Shown here piece by piece: positions 60,903 to 64,000 of a DNA stretch of 64,000 nt (position 1 is the stretch's first letter; every line of letters starts with the position of its first letter). This stretch comes from a marine gamma proteobacterium HTCC2089 (GTDB lineage: Bacteria > Pseudomonadota > Gammaproteobacteria > Pseudomonadales > Azotimanducaceae), in assembly GCA_905182905.1 (NCBI GenBank), contig CAJJDH010000018.1, forward strand, positions 1 through 64,000, in the 5' to 3' direction. Both the position numbers and the translations under genes were made by a program. Below the pieces are notes generated by a model that saw only the letters and a program-made list of their open reading frames with translations, was not told the DNA's origin and searched no databases.

Positions 60903-61869
60903 GTTGCTTAACCACAGCGTCTATCAGATCACCGGCAATGTCTAAATCGTACTGAGCATCAAGCTCTCTTATACAAGTTGGGCAGGTAACGTTAATCTCA
61001 GTTAAATAGTCGCCAATCACATCTATGCCGACAAACATAAGGCCTCTCTTTTTCAGCTCTGGGCCTACTTGTTCTGCAATCCATTGATCTCTTGCCGTGA
61101 GTGGTCTCGCCTCGCCGCGGCCACCGGCGGCCAAATTTCCACGAGACTCTCCGGCTGATGGAATTCTGGCCAAGGCGTAGGGTACGGGTTCGCCATTGAT
61201 GAGAAGGATACGTTTATCGCCGTCGACGATTTCAGGGAGATACACTTGCCCCATGATTTGTTGGGTACCATTTTCGGTAAGGGTTTCAATGACTACTGTT
61301 AGATTAGGGTCGTCTTCCATAACGCGAAAAATAGATGCTCCGCCCATACCGTCTAACTTTTTGAAAACCACATTTTTGTGCTTTGCGTGGAAGGCCTTCA
61401 AAACGTCCATTCTGCGACTGACGACTAAATCTGGGCAACATTGAGGGAAGGTGGTTGCGAATAATTTTTCGTTACAGTCTCTAAGTGACGCAGGTTTGTT
61501 AACCACGAATACGCCATCTGTTTCTGCCCGCTCGAGCAGATAGGTGGTGTAAATGTATTCCATATCGAAGGGCGGATCCTTGCGCATCATTATGATGTCC
61601 ATATCCGCTAAAGGTCTCAGGGTTTCCTCACCCAGGGTGTACCAGTCGTCTCCTGCTATGGCTGGATCTAAAGTTTGCGCAAAATCGTCACGAAGTTTCA
61701 GGCTTGATATAAGGCCACAGGCTCTACCTTCGTGCAGTGCCAAGTCTTCTTGGCGCAGATAATATATGTCGAGGTCGCGAAGCTGCGCTGAGCGGATCAT
61801 GGCCAAAGTTGAATCTTTCTTTAGCGATAAAGAATCTATTGGATCCATTAGGAAAGCGATCTTCTTCAT
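60895..61869 (-). CDS. gshB: glutathione synthetase GshB
   Basis: A 324-aa ATP-grasp enzyme adding glycine to gamma-glutamylcysteine. The ATG at 61869 (MKKIAFLMDPIDSLSLKKDS) aligns with E. coli GshB; the longer start at 61887 adds six residues. Features are MMRKDPPFDMEYIYTTYLLE, VVNKPASLRDCNEKLF, FKKLDGMGGASIFR, SRGNLAAGGRGEARPLT and GIDVIGDYLTEINVTCPTCIRE. It is the first gene of the long leftward run to hemW and diverges from the ChpA-like gene. Confidence 0.96.
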   Translation of the reverse strand: MKKIAFLMDPIDSLSLKKDSTLAMIRSAQLRDLDIYYLRQEDLALHEGRACGLISSLKLRDDFAQTLDPAIAGDDWYTLGEETLRPLADMDIIMMRKDPPFDMEYIYTTYLLERAETDGVFVVNKPASLRDCNEKLFATTFPQCCPDLVVSRRMDVLKAFHAKHKNVVFKKLDGMGGASIFRVMEDDPNLTVVIETLTENGTQQIMGQVYLPEIVDGDKRILLINGEPVPYALARIPSAGESRGNLAAGGRGEARPLTARDQWIAEQVGPELKKRGLMFVGIDVIGDYLTEINVTCPTCIRELDAQYDLDIAGDLIDAVVKQLD

Positions 61870-62029
61870 AAGGTATGGCCGTAGCAAATAAATTGACTCC
61901 TGATCTAGTTAGTGGATGTAGATTCAGGCACTTTGTTAGCAGTACTTTACCCACCTTAAACCCAGTGTCTATCTCTTGGGTGTTTTTTGCCGCAGACAAT
62001 GTACAGCGCGGGGGTGAAATAGAGGTAGT

Positions 62030-63316
62030 ATGCGTCAGTGCGCTCGCGCGCTGAAGGCTTACAAAAAATTAGCCCACACTGATTCTCCTGAGAATCTTGT
62101 TAGAACTGACGGCGATCTAAGAGTACAAATTTTGACATCAACTATGCATAGTCCTTCCCCAGTCGAGCAGCGCCAGGCTACTTTAGGTCAAATTAGGCGG
62201 GCATTTGAACGTGGGTTGTTAGCCCTGATTGTTGATGAAGATCGTCAGCGTGGTTTAGTAACTTTGCAGCATGTTGCCAAAAGTTTAATTGAGTTCCATC
62301 CGCCGGCGAACGCGCATTTGCAAATTGTGCTGCAGTGGTTGGACGCTATTCGTCAGGAAAAGCTGTCGCTGTCTGAAGAAGCCTTTAGCCTATTGCGTGG
62401 ACTAGGTCAGGTTATACGGACTTGGGAGCGAGAGGTGGTTGATGTGCACGCAAGTTATGCCCCTGAGATCGAACTACAACATCTGTGCATTACTGCTCGT
62501 ACAATATTGCAGCATGCCAATTTATCGATAAGAGAAGCCAGTGGCATGACGGCTTTTGCTGTTGAGGTTGCAGATTCTTTGCCAGTTGAGCAGGGTGAGG
62601 CAATTAACTTGCTTTTGTCTTTGGATAAAGAGCTTGCGTCCATGCAGCCCCTGCTCCGAGCGTGGTCAATTGATTTAAAAAATACCGATAAGGCAGCGCC
62701 GGTCGCTCAAGTATTTAGATCGTTAAGAGAGCTGAGTGATGGCGAGCAATTAGCAGATGTGACCGAGGTGGCTTGGGCTGTTGAGAATATGCTCGACCGC
62801 CTCATTGACGGTACGTTGGCAGTGAGCCAAGATTTTTATGCCATATCAAATGCCGCTTTTGAGTTCTTGCTTACGCTAAGTGAAAAACTCAGCCAGCTGT
62901 CTCCTGAAGAGGGTGTTTCCAGTTTTATCGATGACTATATCTATGCCGAAATCATCGAAAGTGCAGATATATTGGCTTCTGGTGGTGATCTTGAGGCTAA
63001 GGACCAAGAATTTGAGGCAGAATTTCCCAGTGAGCTGGGGCTAGATCAAGCAACTACTTCACCCAGCGCATACGGTAATCCAAACCCGGCACTTGGCCTG
63101 CCGCTTTCTTTAGAAGAAACCATTGAGGTATTTCAAGGCGCAAACAGCGCTTTGGACGCAGCGTTAATAAGGCTCGCAACTGAGGAGCCGGCCACAACTG
63201 ATGAGGAGCGTCCGCGCCTGATTGCCCTGCTGCGTCAGCAGCTGAGCATTAGTATTGAGACGTCGAACAAATTGCGCGCGCTTGTGTTAGCGCGAAATCC
63301 TGAAAATTTCCTCTAA
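62030..63316 (+). CDS. ChpA N-terminal-like helical protein (orphan)
   Basis: A 428-aa, almost wholly helical, soluble protein. The ATG follows AGAGGTAGT. Two stretches resemble the repeated helical segments in the N-terminal part of Pseudomonas ChpA: LGQIRRAFERGLLALIVDED-RQ...VLQWLDAIRQEKLSLSE and VFRSLRELSDGEQLADVTEV-AWAVENMLDRL. There is no CheA kinase core, no CheW domain, no receiver, and no clear HPt His motif of the HxxKG type. It stands between gshB and rsmE, where P. aeruginosa has pilGHIJK-chpABCDE. The resemblance is from memory of the family and not from a search; the alternative is an unrelated helical scaffold protein. Confidence 0.55.
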   Translation: MRQCARALKAYKKLAHTDSPENLVRTDGDLRVQILTSTMHSPSPVEQRQATLGQIRRAFERGLLALIVDEDRQRGLVTLQHVAKSLIEFHPPANAHLQIVLQWLDAIRQEKLSLSEEAFSLLRGLGQVIRTWEREVVDVHASYAPEIELQHLCITARTILQHANLSIREASGMTAFAVEVADSLPVEQGEAINLLLSLDKELASMQPLLRAWSIDLKNTDKAAPVAQVFRSLRELSDGEQLADVTEVAWAVENMLDRLIDGTLAVSQDFYAISNAAFEFLLTLSEKLSQLSPEEGVSSFIDDYIYAEIIESADILASGGDLEAKDQEFEAEFPSELGLDQATTSPSAYGNPNPALGLPLSLEETIEVFQGANSALDAALIRLATEEPATTDEERPRLIALLRQQLSISIETSNKLRALVLARNPENFL

Positions 63317-63360
63317 GCTATACCTTCAGCGTAACCCAGCTCTTCCACGATGCGCACCCA

Positions 63361-64000
63361 TTACAGCCACCCTTGGGCTTGCTGTATGAGTCCCAAGGCC
63401 ACTGCGGGCATAGTTTCCGCGCGCAAAATAGATTTGCCAAGTTGGTAGCTAGAGGTCTGATGTTGTTGGAAAAGCGCCAGCTCTTGATCGCTCCAGCCGC
63501 CCTCAGGTCCGATGAATAAAGTTCGATCTAGCGGCGCTAGTTGATTTGGAAAAGGCTCGCCCGCTGGACTAAATACAATGCCGTTGTCGACATTTTCTAG
63601 AATGCCCGCAAGAGGTTGAGGTTCGATGAGTTCTGGTAGGTAGAGCTGGCCGCATTGTTCACAGCTGGCGCTTATGACGCGCGCCCAATGAGTCATCTTA
63701 GTGCTCATTCTGTCGGATTTTAAAGGCACGTTGCTGCGGTCGGTTTGGACTAGCTGAATGCGCTTTGCGCCGAGTTCGGTGGCTTGCTGTAAGGCTCTAT
63801 CCATTGCTGAACCCTTGATCAGCCCGATCGCTAGTGTGAGAGAATAAGCTCTATTGTCGCAAGGCGGTTCTGCGGCGGTAATTTCTACCTCGGTGCCCCT
63901 TGGATTGGCATTTCTAATTGCGGCGGCGAACAGCGCACCGGTGCCGTCGAAAATGTTTATTTCATCGCCAACGTTTAGCCTCAGTACGCGACAAAGATAG
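63361..64000 (-). CDS. rsmE: 16S rRNA (uracil(1498)-N(3))-methyltransferase RsmE, N-terminus cut by window edge
   Basis: The reading frame is open from base 64000 to the stop at 63361. The visible N-terminal part (YLCRVLRLNVGDEINIFDGT) is the PUA-like domain, so the start codon lies outside the window; an internal ATG at 63804 is not the real start. The SPOUT methyltransferase domain follows (AIGLIKGSAMDRALQQATEL-GAKRI), with CEQCGQLYLPEL, the SAM knot LFIGPEGGWSDQE and LGKSILRAETMPAVALGLI. It converges with the ChpA-like gene and keeps the Pseudomonas position near gshB. Confidence 0.95.
   Translation of the reverse strand, partial: YLCRVLRLNVGDEINIFDGTGALFAAAIRNANPRGTEVEITAAEPPCDNRAYSLTLAIGLIKGSAMDRALQQATELGAKRIQLVQTDRSNVPLKSDRMSTKMTHWARVISASCEQCGQLYLPELIEPQPLAGILENVDNGIVFSPAGEPFPNQLAPLDRTLFIGPEGGWSDQELALFQQHQTSSYQLGKSILRAETMPAVALGLIQQAQGWL

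Overview
The window is a 64-kb chromosomal segment of a flagellated, Gram-negative gammaproteobacterium. By gene content and order it sits nearest to Pseudomonadales/Cellvibrionales-like marine lineages. The reasons are a FleQ/FleR-type flagellar hierarchy with sigma-54 promoters, a sigma-28 promoter on fliD, Pseudomonas-like gene order around spoT/rpoZ/gmk, coaBC/algC/argB, ftsYEX/rpoH and gshB/tonB/algH/ruvX, a TRAP keto-acid transporter, and SlmA, RpoH and FtsEX. There are no insertion sequences, prophages, tRNAs, rRNAs or CRISPR arrays. Genes are densely packed and often overlap at start/stop codons.

Region 1 (1-22944) is a polar-type flagellar cluster. fliD (cut by the left edge) is read leftwards. 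A FleQ-like and a FleR-like sigma-54 activator follow rightwards, then fliEFGHIJ, fliKLMNO, an unknown coiled-coil gene, a divergent lytic transglycosylase, fliPQR-flhB, and three unknown membrane-associated genes. Near-perfect sigma-54 (-24/-12) elements lie before fliD, fleR, fliK and fliP, so the cluster reads as at least four sigma-54 units plus a late sigma-28 promoter. The FleQ-like protein lacks the N-terminal receiver-like domain and residues reported to contact c-di-GMP. The FleR-like protein has a receiver-like domain without the usual phospho-acceptor Asp, and no fleS kinase gene is present. flhA, flhF, fleN and fliA are not in the window. The unknown genes at 14689, 19794, 21207 and 22318, with the transglycosylase, are my best candidate for an undescribed flagellum-associated envelope module.

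Region 2 (22945-34205) holds uvrD, a TRAP transporter split over two converging strands around an enoyl-CoA hydratase-family gene, ubiA, rubredoxin, a dicarboxylate/amino-acid symporter and recG. Region 3 (34206-46825) is a housekeeping block: ridA, spoT, rpoZ, gmk, yicC, rph, pyrE, slmA, argB, algC, coaBC, radC, rpmB, rpmG, mutM. dut, often between coaBC and algC, is absent here.

Region 4 (46826-64000) contains coaD, rsmD, ftsY-ftsE-ftsX, rpoH preceded by a perfect CIRCE inverted repeat, a DUF423 gene and trmB. A tightly packed 12-gene leftward run from gshB to hemW follows. Last come a gene resembling the N-terminal helical part of ChpA, at the place where Pseudomonas carries the whole pil-chp cluster, and a right-edge-truncated rsmE.
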